This document shows, one piece after another, positions 1 through 9,251 of a stretch of 46,606 nt of DNA. A model generated the notes under the pieces. It did no database searches and was not told where the DNA came from. It was given only the letters and a program-made list of their open reading frames with translations. Position numbers and translations under genes: made by a program. The stretch spans positions 1-46,606 of the IMG/VR virus record IMGVR_UViG_3300025603_000025, one strand, 5' to 3'. Source of the DNA: a virus. Each line of letters begins with the position of its first letter. Positions within the stretch are counted from its first letter, which is position 1.

Positions 1-90
1 ACAATATGTTGGGAGATTAGGTAGCCAAGATGGTGGGAAATTATTAAGTACCAACCAGCCCACCACTGGTTATGGTATTCTAATTATATA
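1..90. other. non-coding left edge
   Basis: No gene is supported here. A weak 6-bp stem-loop (AACCAG at 53-58 with CTGGTT at 66-71) lies just beyond the stop of the leftmost minus-strand gene. There is no good U-run on the minus strand, so it is not called a terminator. Confidence 0.4.
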
Positions 91-2490
91 TTACTTCTTA
101 GAAGCGGCTAAGCCTTTTCCTTTAGTTGGTTTCTTTGGTTTAGCTGGTCGTTTATTTACTAAACCACCTTTAGCCATACCACCAGCAGTGGAAGGACCAA
201 ACCCATCACCATTATTACTAATATTACTTCCACCTCCTGTATTACTTTGAGAAGATCCAGCAGGACTAGCTGGAGTGTCTGCCATTGCGTTGTAACCGGG
301 AGTGTTATTAAAGTTATCATTTACAGCAAAGAAAGCATCCAACGAAGTTGTGTTATCAACGGAGGATGCTGCGTTTGCCGCTGCCACTGCTACATCAGTT
401 GGTGTTGCTCGCGAATTAGAGGACACTTCTTGTGCGGCAGCTTGAGCAGCTGCTACCGCTGCCGGACTATATCCTGCATTTCCTAATGTGGTACCAATAG
501 ATGCATTGTTAGAGTTGATACCTTTTTGTGTGTTAGGATCTACAAAGGCTTTGTAGGCAAGCGCTGTTAAAGGTGCAGGTATTCCAAAAGCTTGAAGACC
601 AAGAACAATAGCACCTTTAACAGCTGGACTGCCAAATGGTGTTGCTTGTAAACCGCTGTTAACGTTAACACCTTTTGAATTGACGGAGCTAAAACCATCT
701 GGAGCATTATTTTGATTATTAGGTGAAGTTGGAGAATCTGATGTCTCGCCATCGTTGCCTTCATAGTTGCCACCACTGTTTAGAATAGTAGATTTATCAA
801 CTTCTTTTGCCGCTGCTTCTTCTTCAGCTTTCTTAGCTGCTGCGTCATCAGCTTCCTTGCCAATGTTCTTAGCTTCAGACTCATCAACCTCTTCATAACC
901 ATCTGGTACGGCAGTCATAGGCTTACCATTAATGTGAGTGATGAACATCACCCTACCTTCATTATTCTTAAAGAAGCGGATATCCAATACTGGGTTCTTT
1001 GGTGCCTTACTCATGTCAGTGCCACTAACGAAACCACCTGAAGCAAACCCTTGCTCTTGGTCAACCTCACCCATGATGTTGTCAATGTCGGCTTCAAAGT
1101 CGCCACTGTCTTCTTCGTCATCAAATGATTCGTCACCGAATGCTTCGTCAGGGTTAGCAACTTCATCAGCATTACCAACTTGACCAATGTCTTCCATACG
1201 GGCTAACCCTTGTTTAGCCTTGTCACGAATAGCCATCAGCTTTTCTAAACCAATGTATCTAACTACGTCAGCAGGGATGACAAACTCACCCTCGCTAAGT
1301 TGTGCAGGGATATCATCAGCAACTTCGTTAGCCATACTACCAGCTGGAACTTCAACACCATTGACAACTTCACCGCTGTCATCCATCATGCCGCCGTCAG
1401 CAAACATCTTCATCTGGTCATTCATAGCTACACCTCCCTGTGCAAATCTTTTTTTATACATAACATTGGCTCTTCTACCACCCATATCATCAGCAGAACC
1501 GCTAAATGTTAAGTTGGAATCTTTACCTGTATTAACTTTGTAAATAGCAGAAATACTATTTATATCTTTACCTTGTTTGGGATTTACGTTTTCTAAATCG
1601 ACAGACAGGTTGCCTATATCAGTTCCTAGTCTAGAAGTTTTAGATGATGTCTTATTTGAAAAACCACCAAGAGTTTGTTCACCGAGAGAAGCGAGTCCTT
1701 GAGAACTTGAGAAAACTTTCTCAATACCACCTCTAATATTCACACCATCAAACAACTTTAACTGACCATCAATAGCAACACCAACTCTCTTTCCGCTTTC
1801 ATCTAAGATCACGCCGTCCTCATACTTCATTGATCTAGAAGATTCAGAAGAAGACATTGATGATTTTAAGTATTGAGAATCATCTCCAGCGGTATATGAA
1901 GCTCTTGCTTCATAATCTGATCCTGAAGATCCACCTGAAGATTGGTAGTCGTATGACAAACCTTTTAATGGATTCTCTTCAGGTATCAAACCACCTTCTG
2001 CAAATTGCATATTGTTTGATTGTTCAGGCTCTGAATCAAACATCTCTGTTGGCTGAATCAATCCAGCATCAACCATATCCTTAAGTTCATCTTTTGAATA
2101 TTCAACACCATCGTATACGGATTGAGCGGTAGCCCATCTACCGTCTTCCATTTGAAATGTTGTAGATGCTTTATTAGCTTGCTGTACGTTACCGTCTCTT
2201 CCATAGTTTGTAGGAGCATTTGCCCCGCCAGCATCAGATTTTCTTACAGCATCATCTACAGCTTCTGTAATGGAACCAAACGATTTATATTGCTTTCCTG
2301 TCTTCAATACATTATCAACAGCCTCATCTTCAGAAACAATTTCACCCTTCCATAGAGAAGGGATGTTTGTGGGTCTGCCCCCATTAAGTCTGCTATCAGT
2401 GACAGTAATACTTACCTCACTCATATCTCTTCCATCAGTATCTTTAACTACAGGAAGACCATCATGAGTTTTTAAATTATTTTGACCCAT
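91..2490 (-). CDS. large virion structural protein, glycine-rich
   Basis: 799 residues from Met at 2490; an in-frame Met at 2499 is the alternative, and both overlap the upstream gene. The N-terminus (about residues 20-48) carries a segment with the core RLNGGRPTNIPSLW that I recognise from marine and freshwater podovirus virion proteins. Near residues 390-420 lies a second conserved block, with core DDIPAQLSEGEFVIPADVV. Short FA(E/D/Q/S)GG motifs recur through the chain, the middle is very acidic, and the C-terminal tail is lysine-rich. It follows the portal in transcription order, where scaffold or head-assembly proteins usually sit. A virion or assembly role is inferred from position and family resemblance; no enzymatic domain is seen. 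Confidence 0.75.
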   Translation of the reverse strand: MGQNNLKTHDGLPVVKDTDGRDMSEVSITVTDSRLNGGRPTNIPSLWKGEIVSEDEAVDNVLKTGKQYKSFGSITEAVDDAVRKSDAGGANAPTNYGRDGNVQQANKASTTFQMEDGRWATAQSVYDGVEYSKDELKDMVDAGLIQPTEMFDSEPEQSNNMQFAEGGLIPEENPLKGLSYDYQSSGGSSGSDYEARASYTAGDDSQYLKSSMSSSESSRSMKYEDGVILDESGKRVGVAIDGQLKLFDGVNIRGGIEKVFSSSQGLASLGEQTLGGFSNKTSSKTSRLGTDIGNLSVDLENVNPKQGKDINSISAIYKVNTGKDSNLTFSGSADDMGGRRANVMYKKRFAQGGVAMNDQMKMFADGGMMDDSGEVVNGVEVPAGSMANEVADDIPAQLSEGEFVIPADVVRYIGLEKLMAIRDKAKQGLARMEDIGQVGNADEVANPDEAFGDESFDDEEDSGDFEADIDNIMGEVDQEQGFASGGFVSGTDMSKAPKNPVLDIRFFKNNEGRVMFITHINGKPMTAVPDGYEEVDESEAKNIGKEADDAAAKKAEEEAAAKEVDKSTILNSGGNYEGNDGETSDSPTSPNNQNNAPDGFSSVNSKGVNVNSGLQATPFGSPAVKGAIVLGLQAFGIPAPLTALAYKAFVDPNTQKGINSNNASIGTTLGNAGYSPAAVAAAQAAAQEVSSNSRATPTDVAVAAANAASSVDNTTSLDAFFAVNDNFNNTPGYNAMADTPASPAGSSQSNTGGGSNISNNGDGFGPSTAGGMAKGGLVNKRPAKPKKPTKGKGLAASKK

Positions 2491-2692
2491 CAGTCTCATC
2501 CTTCAATTGTTTAAGCTTACGTAAAGAATACACAGCACCTTGTGATCTATACATTTCAATAAGGTCGCCGCTTTGCTCAAGCTTCTTGGAATGCATCTCA
2601 ATGTAGGCATCTAACACTTCAGTGAAAGCTATCCACTGACTTTTAGAGGACACCATTGGCTTTAAAGCGCTAAGCCATTTCTTGTCTATCAT
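2477..2692 (-). CDS. small hypothetical protein next to portal
   Basis: 71 residues, soluble and helix-rich, with no membrane segment and no motif I can name. It overlaps the portal stop by 4 bp and the next gene by 14 bp or more, so translation is probably coupled within the head operon. Similar-sized genes of unknown role follow the portal in related phages. A head-assembly accessory role is only an inference. Confidence 0.7.
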   Translation of the reverse strand: MIDKKWLSALKPMVSSKSQWIAFTEVLDAYIEMHSKKLEQSGDLIEMYRSQGAVYSLRKLKQLKDETDGSK

Positions 2693-4767
2693 TGTGGAGC
2701 ACCACTAAATCCTTGTTCACCCGGTGTAGCTACAGCACCAACACCCATGTTGCCACCGCCTCCACCAGTCATATCAGAAACTGGAGGTGGGCCACCAGCA
2801 GGGGGAGCGCCAGCAGGTGGGGCAGGTGGTTGCATACTCTGTAGGGTTAGCGCCATACGAGCAGCCTCATCCATATTGTTAGCAACTAGATCTGGATCTA
2901 AGTCCATACTCTTTGCAATCTCTCGAATGATATAAGGCATCTTAGCGAAAGGAGCAAGCATTGGGTTTTGTACAACCTGCAAGAACTGAAGCAGACGCTG
3001 TGAGCGCACTTCGTTCTGCATCAGGCTCTCAGTACCCCTTGCCTTAACTTCTAAGTCACCAGCTGCATCTGGATCGTAATCAAACTGCATGTTGAAAGCA
3101 AAGAATGCTTCACCCATTGGGCGCAACAAGTAGTCGTCTACGTTCTTGATGACAGTTTTAATACCACCACTAGCAGCGTTCATCAGCATTGAGATGCCAG
3201 ACGCTGTACGTCCTACACCAGCAATACCTGTTTGACCGTGAGAGAATGACGGCAACCCTGTAGATTCATCGGCAAGCTGTCTAGCTTTGTCAAACATCTG
3301 TAAGTTTTCTTGTGAGACGTTAGGAAACTTAGTGCCGAAGATGGCCTGACCCGGAGCGCCGCCTTGTCTGCGAAACACTTTACCGGGGTAGATGGTTAGA
3401 TCTTGACCCGGCACAAGGTTTGTTTCATCAACTTCGAATACAAGGTTGCCCGACAGAACCGCATTATCTACCGACAGACGCATGAAACCATTCATGAGGG
3501 TCTGAGTATCGTCCATGTTTTCGGCGATACCGACACCAAAAAAGGAGTAGGGGTTCAGTTCATATGGTACCGCATAATACGGAATTCTGACGGGCTTAAA
3601 AGGGTTTAACACTAGACGTATAATCTTGCTGCCACAAATCCAGATGTTTGCTTGCAACTCACTAGAGTTTTGTAGTTCTTTGGGAATGTCAATATCATTA
3701 ATCTCTAACATCTCAGTATCAACAACACCCCAATACTCAAACACTTCAAAGCGTTCTACATCGGATACGCTGGTGTAATCGTTAAGATCATCTTCCCAAT
3801 ACTTCTTTACGTAGTTCTCACCTTCATTGACCACTTGGTCAATAACATTGCGCCTAAACATTGGACGGTGCTTCAATGCACGTAGCTGACTGCGAGTCAT
3901 CTTGTGGCGCTCAATGCAATATGCAGCATCATCCATGTTAGCTGCATCAGGATCTGGATAGAAGTTCCACACACTTACGTGTGAAGTTTGTGGCATTGTC
4001 TTAACTATTGGTGAGTAGACACCTTCTTCATCCCATCTTGAGTATTCTTTATCTACAGCAAATGGACCTTTCATAATACCTGTACCGAACAAGGCCATCT
4101 CAAAAGAAGCTGAGCGTAATTGCTTATTAGCATTGCTTTCTTCCAGCTGATCCATAATTTTCTTCTGCATCTTCTTTGCAGCCACCATTGCTGGATGGAA
4201 TGTAATAGATGTTGGCGTTGCGCCGGGGCCATTCTTTACATCTAAGTCTTGCAAGCTTTCTTTCAATGGACCTAATGAATCCATCAATGAAGTTGCTGTA
4301 GCTCCTGCTGGAAACTTTTTACCATCACCTTTAAAACCAAACAATGCGCCAACATCTCTGTCAACCTTTTGCAGGTTAGGGTCAGATTCTAGGTGAACAC
4401 TCTCAACCACACCCTCTGGTAGCGTTGTAGGTTCAATAGACAAAGGGAATGTGTTGTTGGCAAATAAGACATCAGTTATTTGTCCGTAGGCTGCTAGAGT
4501 TTTAGTCTTTGTAACCTTAACAAACACCCTGCTCTTCTCTGTTTCAGTAAACTTAACGTCAGGGCCGTACAAACCTCTGTAGTTTCTGTAGGAACGTAAC
4601 CATCTTTGCTCGTCAATTCTGCGAGAGTCTTCCGATCTAGAGAATCTCTCTTCAACAAAGCTAACAAGTCCACTTACATTAAAGACATCAGAGATGGCAT
4701 CCTTAGCATCGGGTAAGCCTACGGCTTTGTCGTCCATAATATTTACTTTGTCAATGTTTTTAGCCAT
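2689..4767 (-). CDS. portal protein
   Basis: 692 residues, the usual size for podovirus portals. The dodecameric ring forms the DNA channel at one head vertex and docks the terminase. The family is recognised from the N-terminal block around VFVKVTKTKTLAAYGQITDV, the central region NPYSFFGVGIAENMDDTQTL, and the RTASGISMLMNAASGGIK segment. The C-terminus is a proline/glycine-rich low-complexity tail (PPAPPAGAPPAGGPPP). TerL lies immediately upstream with a 2-bp gap, the classic packaging order. Confidence 0.92.
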   Translation of the reverse strand: MAKNIDKVNIMDDKAVGLPDAKDAISDVFNVSGLVSFVEERFSRSEDSRRIDEQRWLRSYRNYRGLYGPDVKFTETEKSRVFVKVTKTKTLAAYGQITDVLFANNTFPLSIEPTTLPEGVVESVHLESDPNLQKVDRDVGALFGFKGDGKKFPAGATATSLMDSLGPLKESLQDLDVKNGPGATPTSITFHPAMVAAKKMQKKIMDQLEESNANKQLRSASFEMALFGTGIMKGPFAVDKEYSRWDEEGVYSPIVKTMPQTSHVSVWNFYPDPDAANMDDAAYCIERHKMTRSQLRALKHRPMFRRNVIDQVVNEGENYVKKYWEDDLNDYTSVSDVERFEVFEYWGVVDTEMLEINDIDIPKELQNSSELQANIWICGSKIIRLVLNPFKPVRIPYYAVPYELNPYSFFGVGIAENMDDTQTLMNGFMRLSVDNAVLSGNLVFEVDETNLVPGQDLTIYPGKVFRRQGGAPGQAIFGTKFPNVSQENLQMFDKARQLADESTGLPSFSHGQTGIAGVGRTASGISMLMNAASGGIKTVIKNVDDYLLRPMGEAFFAFNMQFDYDPDAAGDLEVKARGTESLMQNEVRSQRLLQFLQVVQNPMLAPFAKMPYIIREIAKSMDLDPDLVANNMDEAARMALTLQSMQPPAPPAGAPPAGGPPPVSDMTGGGGGNMGVGAVATPGEQGFSGAPQ

Positions 4768-4769
4768 AA

Positions 4770-6221
4770 TTAATATCCAAATGTAGAATCAGCAATAGTT
4801 ATACCACGTTTTAAAGAGTTTGGGTCAAAATCAAATAAGTTTTGTCCCCTTGGTCTAGACATTACACCGTATCTAAGTGCATCGTATGTGTGGTCATTCT
4901 TTACTTTAGTGTCAATATCCTCTTGATTGCTTTTATCAATAGGAAGTGTAGGAAGATCTGCAATTAGTTGCGTACATTGAGAGAAGATAACCATTCTTGG
5001 TTCTTCTGTGTACTGATCTACTTGCAATCTTCTGTGAACTTCGTTCTTTCCTGCCACCCTGCTACCAGCACTGCGGTCAGAGGGTCTCCAACGACACCCT
5101 TTCATGATCATTCGCTCAGCAATTGAGGGTCCAGTATCACCACGCTTGTGCCAACATGAACTATCTAGCACACCATAGCGAATATTCTCACCTGATTCCA
5201 TCTCCATCACCATAGTTGCAAGGTCTTCTGCCAACACTTTGGTGACATACAGCTCACGATAGACAATAAGTTGGTTATCTGGGGCAACGGCAAACCAAAT
5301 AACAGATGTATAGCTACCATATCCATAATCACATGCCCTAAATCTAGTCCAGTCATGTGGAATTTGATGAGGATCCACCACATGTATAGAACGATTAAAC
5401 TCTGGAAACGCTGCACCCTCTGCAATATCCCAGTTACCATCTAACAATTGCTTACGCTGCTGCTCTGGCAGAGACAACAACATCGTTTCATACTCACCTG
5501 TGGCAGCTAAGTGTGGATTGTCAGAGAGCTTAGCAGGAATAAACCTACGTTTGAACAGCGGCTCACCAGCTCTGCTATGTCCTTCGGGGTAGACCATCGT
5601 CTTACCAGTGTCAGAGTCAGTTGCCCAGAATGATTTACCAGCTGGGGCTGGGTCAATGAACATCTTCTTAACCCAAGCATGACCCCTGTTGCCGGGGTTG
5701 GTGGTGGCTCTCATATAAACTGGTAAGTCTGCTGCTGTAGAACGCAGACGTGAACGCATATAGTTCCACGCAAACGGTGTAGACCATTGTGTCAACTCAT
5801 CAAATCCAATCCATGTAAAGGACAAACCCTGATAGCGAAGTACGTCTTCGTCTCTGTCAAGGTAGGACATCCACAGCTTACCACCAGATGGTGCTTCCCA
5901 TTGCATCTTACGCTCACTCCACTTGATGCCGGGGTAGATCTTAGGAAAGAGTTCTTGGCTCTTCCATATTAGTTCTCGTAGTTCTTCAGTTGTGTGTCGC
6001 AACAGCAACCCAGAGAACTGTGGGTGTGACAAGTAGCGCATTGGGTCGGCAAGAATGGCGTAGCTCTTACCACCACCAGCTGCACCACCATACAACACTT
6101 CCTTATCAGGAGCTGCTAGAAACTCTGTCTGTGGACCTTCATTAGGTTTGAAGATGACATTCTCATGTTCAGTCGTCTGAGCTTGAGAGAAACTCTGCTG
6201 CTCTGTCTCGGATGCTGACAT
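4770..6221 (-). CDS. terL: terminase large subunit
   Basis: Packaging ATPase and nuclease that pumps DNA through the portal. From Met at 6221 the protein has 483 residues. The Walker A motif GGAAGGGKS is at residues 45-53, a Walker B-like WIGFDEL follows, and the C-terminal RNase H-like nuclease shows CDYGYGS, a GVLDSS segment and the conserved DHTYDALRYG. The frame stays open to 6359, but that longer start would overlap the upstream gene by 191 bp. The 6221 start has a GAGAG ribosome-binding site and only a 53-bp overlap, so it is preferred. Confidence 0.93.
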   Translation of the reverse strand: MSASETEQQSFSQAQTTEHENVIFKPNEGPQTEFLAAPDKEVLYGGAAGGGKSYAILADPMRYLSHPQFSGLLLRHTTEELRELIWKSQELFPKIYPGIKWSERKMQWEAPSGGKLWMSYLDRDEDVLRYQGLSFTWIGFDELTQWSTPFAWNYMRSRLRSTAADLPVYMRATTNPGNRGHAWVKKMFIDPAPAGKSFWATDSDTGKTMVYPEGHSRAGEPLFKRRFIPAKLSDNPHLAATGEYETMLLSLPEQQRKQLLDGNWDIAEGAAFPEFNRSIHVVDPHQIPHDWTRFRACDYGYGSYTSVIWFAVAPDNQLIVYRELYVTKVLAEDLATMVMEMESGENIRYGVLDSSCWHKRGDTGPSIAERMIMKGCRWRPSDRSAGSRVAGKNEVHRRLQVDQYTEEPRMVIFSQCTQLIADLPTLPIDKSNQEDIDTKVKNDHTYDALRYGVMSRPRGQNLFDFDPNSLKRGITIADSTFGY

Positions 6222-6639
6222 ATCTCTCACTATTAAAGAAGGACTCGTCACCTTCTTGACCGAGCGCCCTTTCGTAGGCTTGCGCTTTACGGAGGGTTTG
6301 GTCGAGCCTTCTGGTAAGGTTTCGATAATATGTAGCTTTTCTTTTACGCGACTGTTCATTCTTTATTCGTTTACTAAGACCATCCTTAGTTATCTTTCTA
6401 CCTGTTGTTTTATACAGCCAAAGGGCAACCTTCTCATGGCTATACTGTTTAAGCAATTTCTTAGCTTTTGCTAACGCCTCAAGCTCTACAGGAATTGGTT
6501 CAAGAATATCTGGATCATCTTCGCATTCTTTATAACCAAATGGAATATGTCTTGACCCTGCATGTTTAGGAATGTTAATCCAATGATTCTTTACTTCCGG
6601 TTGAGGAAGTATCCAAGCTCCTAAGTTTCTTTCATTCAT
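6169..6639 (-). CDS. helix-turn-helix-like protein between terminase genes
   Basis: 156 residues. An N-terminal block (about 5-55: LGAWILPQPE, HWINIPKHAGSRHIPFGY) is typical of a conserved phage family found just before terL. Residues 60-100 (KKLLKQYSHEKVALWLYKTT onward) look like a resolvase/HTH-type DNA-binding fold, followed by a basic, probably coiled helix. It overlaps the small terminase gene by 8 bp and terL by 53 bp. A packaging-associated DNA-binding role is inferred. The conventional small terminase is the separate upstream gene. Confidence 0.8.
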   Translation of the reverse strand: MNERNLGAWILPQPEVKNHWINIPKHAGSRHIPFGYKECEDDPDILEPIPVELEALAKAKKLLKQYSHEKVALWLYKTTGRKITKDGLSKRIKNEQSRKRKATYYRNLTRRLDQTLRKAQAYERALGQEGDESFFNSERYVSIRDRAAEFLSSSDD

Positions 6640-7009
6640 CCATCGATTCTACACGCTTTGGTGGCAATATCATAATACCGCTTGAACTTTCAATATGCAT
6701 CTTCTCTGTCTTAACAACACCAGCTCTGTCTAGCAAATCTTTGGCAGCGTTAAGCTTCTCTTTGATACCCAGCTCTGTTGGGTCCATGATGCCGTCAACA
6801 ACAGCCATAGCTGCTCGTGGAGCATTGAATGCAACATACATCTGGGTTGCTGAAATGATCTCTTCTTTGATGCTGTTCATAATGTCACGAGTGGGAGTGT
6901 TATCACTATATCCAGCAAGCTTCTTAGCCCTAACAGGATCACCCTTTGCCTCTGCAAACAACACCTCAATAAACTTCTGTTGTTGCTCTGTTAATTGTTT
7001 CTTTGCCAT
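6632..7009 (-). CDS. terS: terminase small subunit
   Basis: 125 residues. The N-terminal helix-turn-helix region (LTEQQQKFIEVLFAEAKGDP..AKKLAGYS) matches the small terminase family that recognises phage DNA for packaging. A central helical oligomerisation region follows, and the C-terminal strand SSSGIMILPPK is conserved in this group. It sits two genes upstream of terL in the same minus-strand operon, separated by an extra DNA-binding-like gene. Confidence 0.85.
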   Translation of the reverse strand: MAKKQLTEQQQKFIEVLFAEAKGDPVRAKKLAGYSDNTPTRDIMNSIKEEIISATQMYVAFNAPRAAMAVVDGIMDPTELGIKEKLNAAKDLLDRAGVVKTEKMHIESSSGIMILPPKRVESMDE

Positions 7010-7011
7010 AA

Positions 7012-7341
7012 TTAAATATTCTGTTTAAATTCTTCTTTAACGGATACAGTGACCTGCACAGAATCTGTAGCAGAAGCCAATCCCCTAATCTTATCCCCAC
7101 GCTCTAACAAAATAGCATCTGTAATCTGAATGAAGCCATTAGCTATGACATTAACAGAATCCATTATTGGATACCATTCATCTTCGATGTGGCTATACCA
7201 GTCAAGGCTTACTGTTGCAGCGTTGCCATTGAGGCTAGTGACAATAACACTAACAACCTCACCATCAAACTTAGGAGGAGCTACATAGATGTCTTGGTTG
7301 CTTGCTGTCAGCTTTACGGACAATGATCTATTCTTTGTCAT
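7012..7341 (-). CDS. minor virion protein candidate
   Basis: 109 residues, predicted mostly beta, with alternating hydrophobic strands and no signal peptide or membrane segment. It lies between terS and other probable structural genes with a 2-bp gap to terS. A small beta-sandwich virion component is plausible from context; I recognise no named domain. Confidence 0.65.
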   Translation of the reverse strand: MTKNRSLSVKLTASNQDIYVAPPKFDGEVVSVIVTSLNGNAATVSLDWYSHIEDEWYPIMDSVNVIANGFIQITDAILLERGDKIRGLASATDSVQVTVSVKEEFKQNI

Positions 7342-7353
7342 CTTCTTTCTTCT

Positions 7354-7548
7354 TCAAGTCATAGTACCGTAAATCACGGAACCATTCAACGTAAATTTAG
7401 TTGTACTGCCTTTTTTCTTTGCAAGCTCTTTTACCAGCTGTGCTTTAGTCATGTCCATTTCAGGTTCTCTCTTTTTCAATAGCGCTGCCATTTGTTTTGG
7501 ATTTGCCGATAACGAAGCACGGGGCTTCACAACTTTTTCTAAATACAT
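7354..7548 (-). CDS. small basic hypothetical protein
   Basis: 64 residues, lysine-rich. The stretch MTKAQLVKELAKKKGSTTKF resembles a short helix-hairpin. It shares a TAATG stop/start overlap with the upstream structural gene, so it is translationally coupled in the late operon. Function unknown. Confidence 0.6.
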   Translation of the reverse strand: MYLEKVVKPRASLSANPKQMAALLKKREPEMDMTKAQLVKELAKKKGSTTKFTLNGSVIYGTMT

Positions 7549-8252
7549 TAGCTAGCAATCAGAATGCCTTCAGCAAAAATACCAACTTCGTTAGTACTGC
7601 TACTACTCTTTGCTTGAAACACTATGTCTGTCTTTTCTGGATAAGCAAAAGGAACAACCCGCTGAATATTCATATTGTTTAAAAACGTTGTCTCTGCAAC
7701 TCTTAATACAGTGCCGCTAGTAGTTATGCTTTTATTTCTAAATAATAGATATTGACTACCGTTAGCTGTTGCACTAAAAACATCAATGCGATATAGATAG
7801 AAGGTATGACCAGCTGGTACTGTATACCAACTAGCTTGACTCTTACCAACACCAATAGCAATCTTAGCGTAGGTGGAACCATCAGACAATGTAATGGTTC
7901 CAACATTATTACCACTAACGACAACAACAGTGTTAATACGTAAGAAGCTGGCTGTGGTTGTAACAGCTATTGTGCCGTTCAAAGCAACAACCTCTTGTAT
8001 ATTATTGTAGCTGGCATCTAATCCAACCACTAACACAGACACTGCTGTATCACTAGCACTACTACTAACAACATCCATCTGCTCTGCTGCTGTAGGGAAT
8101 ACAATGTCTGTAGCGTTCTCCCATAGGCTAACAAAGCTTGTACCTACGCTGGAATTAAAACCAAAGATGTTAACAGGTGTAGCACCCGCAACCATCCCCA
8201 TAGCAACTTGCTGTTCATAAGGCGTTATGTTTGGGGGGTAATGCGTAATCAT
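7548..8252 (-). CDS. virion structural protein, beta-rich
   Basis: 234 residues, threonine/serine/valine-rich and almost entirely predicted beta. Recognisable blocks are EQQVAMGMVAGATPVNIFGF near the start, SDTAVSVLVVGLDASYNNIQ and YTVPAGHTFYLYRIDVF. This type of protein recurs in the head/structural operons of marine and freshwater podoviruses. A capsid decoration or fibre-like surface role is inferred. It is linked by 1-bp TAATG overlaps to both neighbours. Confidence 0.75.
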   Translation of the reverse strand: MITHYPPNITPYEQQVAMGMVAGATPVNIFGFNSSVGTSFVSLWENATDIVFPTAAEQMDVVSSSASDTAVSVLVVGLDASYNNIQEVVALNGTIAVTTTASFLRINTVVVVSGNNVGTITLSDGSTYAKIAIGVGKSQASWYTVPAGHTFYLYRIDVFSATANGSQYLLFRNKSITTSGTVLRVAETTFLNNMNIQRVVPFAYPEKTDIVFQAKSSSSTNEVGIFAEGILIAS

Positions 8253-8635
8253 TATTTTCTATATGCTGCTGTCTTATCAGCAACCTTCTTAGGCTGCTTC
8301 ACCATCTGCTTACCTGCCTTATCACCAGCAGCTTTAGCAGCGTTGGTGGCTTTCTTCTCAGAGATGCTAAGCCCTTCCCATGCCTTCTTTGGTAAATAAC
8401 GCTTCTTACCCTCTGAAGGCTTACCATCAGAAGTTGTCCACTCCTGCTTAGTCCACTTGCTAATACTCTTCTGAGAATCCTTCTTAGCACCGCTATAGCC
8501 ACCACCAGCCTTCTTATACTCAGCAGCTAATAGCTGTGCCTTACGAGCACTCCATTCACCGCTGTCACCACCTTTAGAGGAAGACATAACCTTCTTCTTA
8601 AGGCGTTCTCTAAGCTCAGGCTTGGTGTATACCAT
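8252..8635 (-). CDS. DUF5872-like basic protein
   Basis: 127 residues, rich in lysine and alanine. The segment KWTKQEWTTSDGKPSEGKKR with the following YLPKKAWEGLS block is the hallmark of the small DUF5872-type family known from large DNA viruses and phages, whose function is unsettled. The high positive charge suggests nucleic-acid contact, possibly packaged with DNA. It is coupled by TAATG overlaps on both sides. Confidence 0.75.
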   Translation of the reverse strand: MVYTKPELRERLKKKVMSSSKGGDSGEWSARKAQLLAAEYKKAGGGYSGAKKDSQKSISKWTKQEWTTSDGKPSEGKKRYLPKKAWEGLSISEKKATNAAKAAGDKAGKQMVKQPKKVADKTAAYRK

Positions 8636-9249
8636 TACTTCTTCTTAGCTAGAAATGCTTTGTGCTCTGAAGGAGTTTCACCAGCTTGTCTAGTGTGGTA
8701 TTTCTTACCTTCAAAGGTGAACTCTGATTTACCAGAAGAACGAGCTGCTCTGAAAGCCTGCCCTCTTGGTGAAACACCAGAGCTTTTACCACCACTTGCT
8801 GCTACAGACTTAGGGGCTTCTTTTGATGCAGCCTTCTTCTCGTAAGCAGGACGTTCAATATTTGACAATGGCTTAGAGTCATTGGCTCTAGTGGCAGAGC
8901 GTCTCTCTTGCTTAGCTCTTTGATCACTCTTCTTCTTATCAGCAACTTCCTGTGCAGATGGTCCAGTAATCTTCTTGGTCTCAGTAGCTTCACTCTTAGT
9001 GCTGCTCTTCTTATTATTCTGTGAGGCAATATTAGCACCAGTGGTGGCAATACCAGCAGCAGTGGATACACGAGCCACAGTGTTCTTAACAGGGGGCTTG
9101 CCAAGAACATCAGCACCTGACGTTGTCTGTCTAGCAATGTCTTTAGCATTACCTACGTTCTTACCATTACGAAGGGCTTTAACACCCTTATAAATCTTTG
9201 GAAGAAACTTTGCTGCTGCAATACCTGCTGCGATTAATGGAGCAGCCAT
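8635..9249 (-). CDS. lysine-rich low-complexity protein
   Basis: 204 residues. A short hydrophobic/alanine-rich N-terminus (MAAPLIAAGIAAAKFLPKIY) is followed by a long disordered stretch rich in Lys, Ser and Ala. A compact C-terminal motif around GKSEFTFEGKKYHTR recurs in phage virion-associated proteins. It lies in the late left arm among other basic proteins. A virion or DNA-condensing role is possible but unproven. Confidence 0.65.
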   Translation of the reverse strand: MAAPLIAAGIAAAKFLPKIYKGVKALRNGKNVGNAKDIARQTTSGADVLGKPPVKNTVARVSTAAGIATTGANIASQNNKKSSTKSEATETKKITGPSAQEVADKKKSDQRAKQERRSATRANDSKPLSNIERPAYEKKAASKEAPKSVAASGGKSSGVSPRGQAFRAARSSGKSEFTFEGKKYHTRQAGETPSEHKAFLAKKK

Positions 9250-9251
9250 GA

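Noticed and set aside
6222-6359. 46-residue N-terminal extension of TerL
   Set aside because: It is a second frame across the upstream gene with no ribosome-binding site and no resemblance to TerL N-termini.
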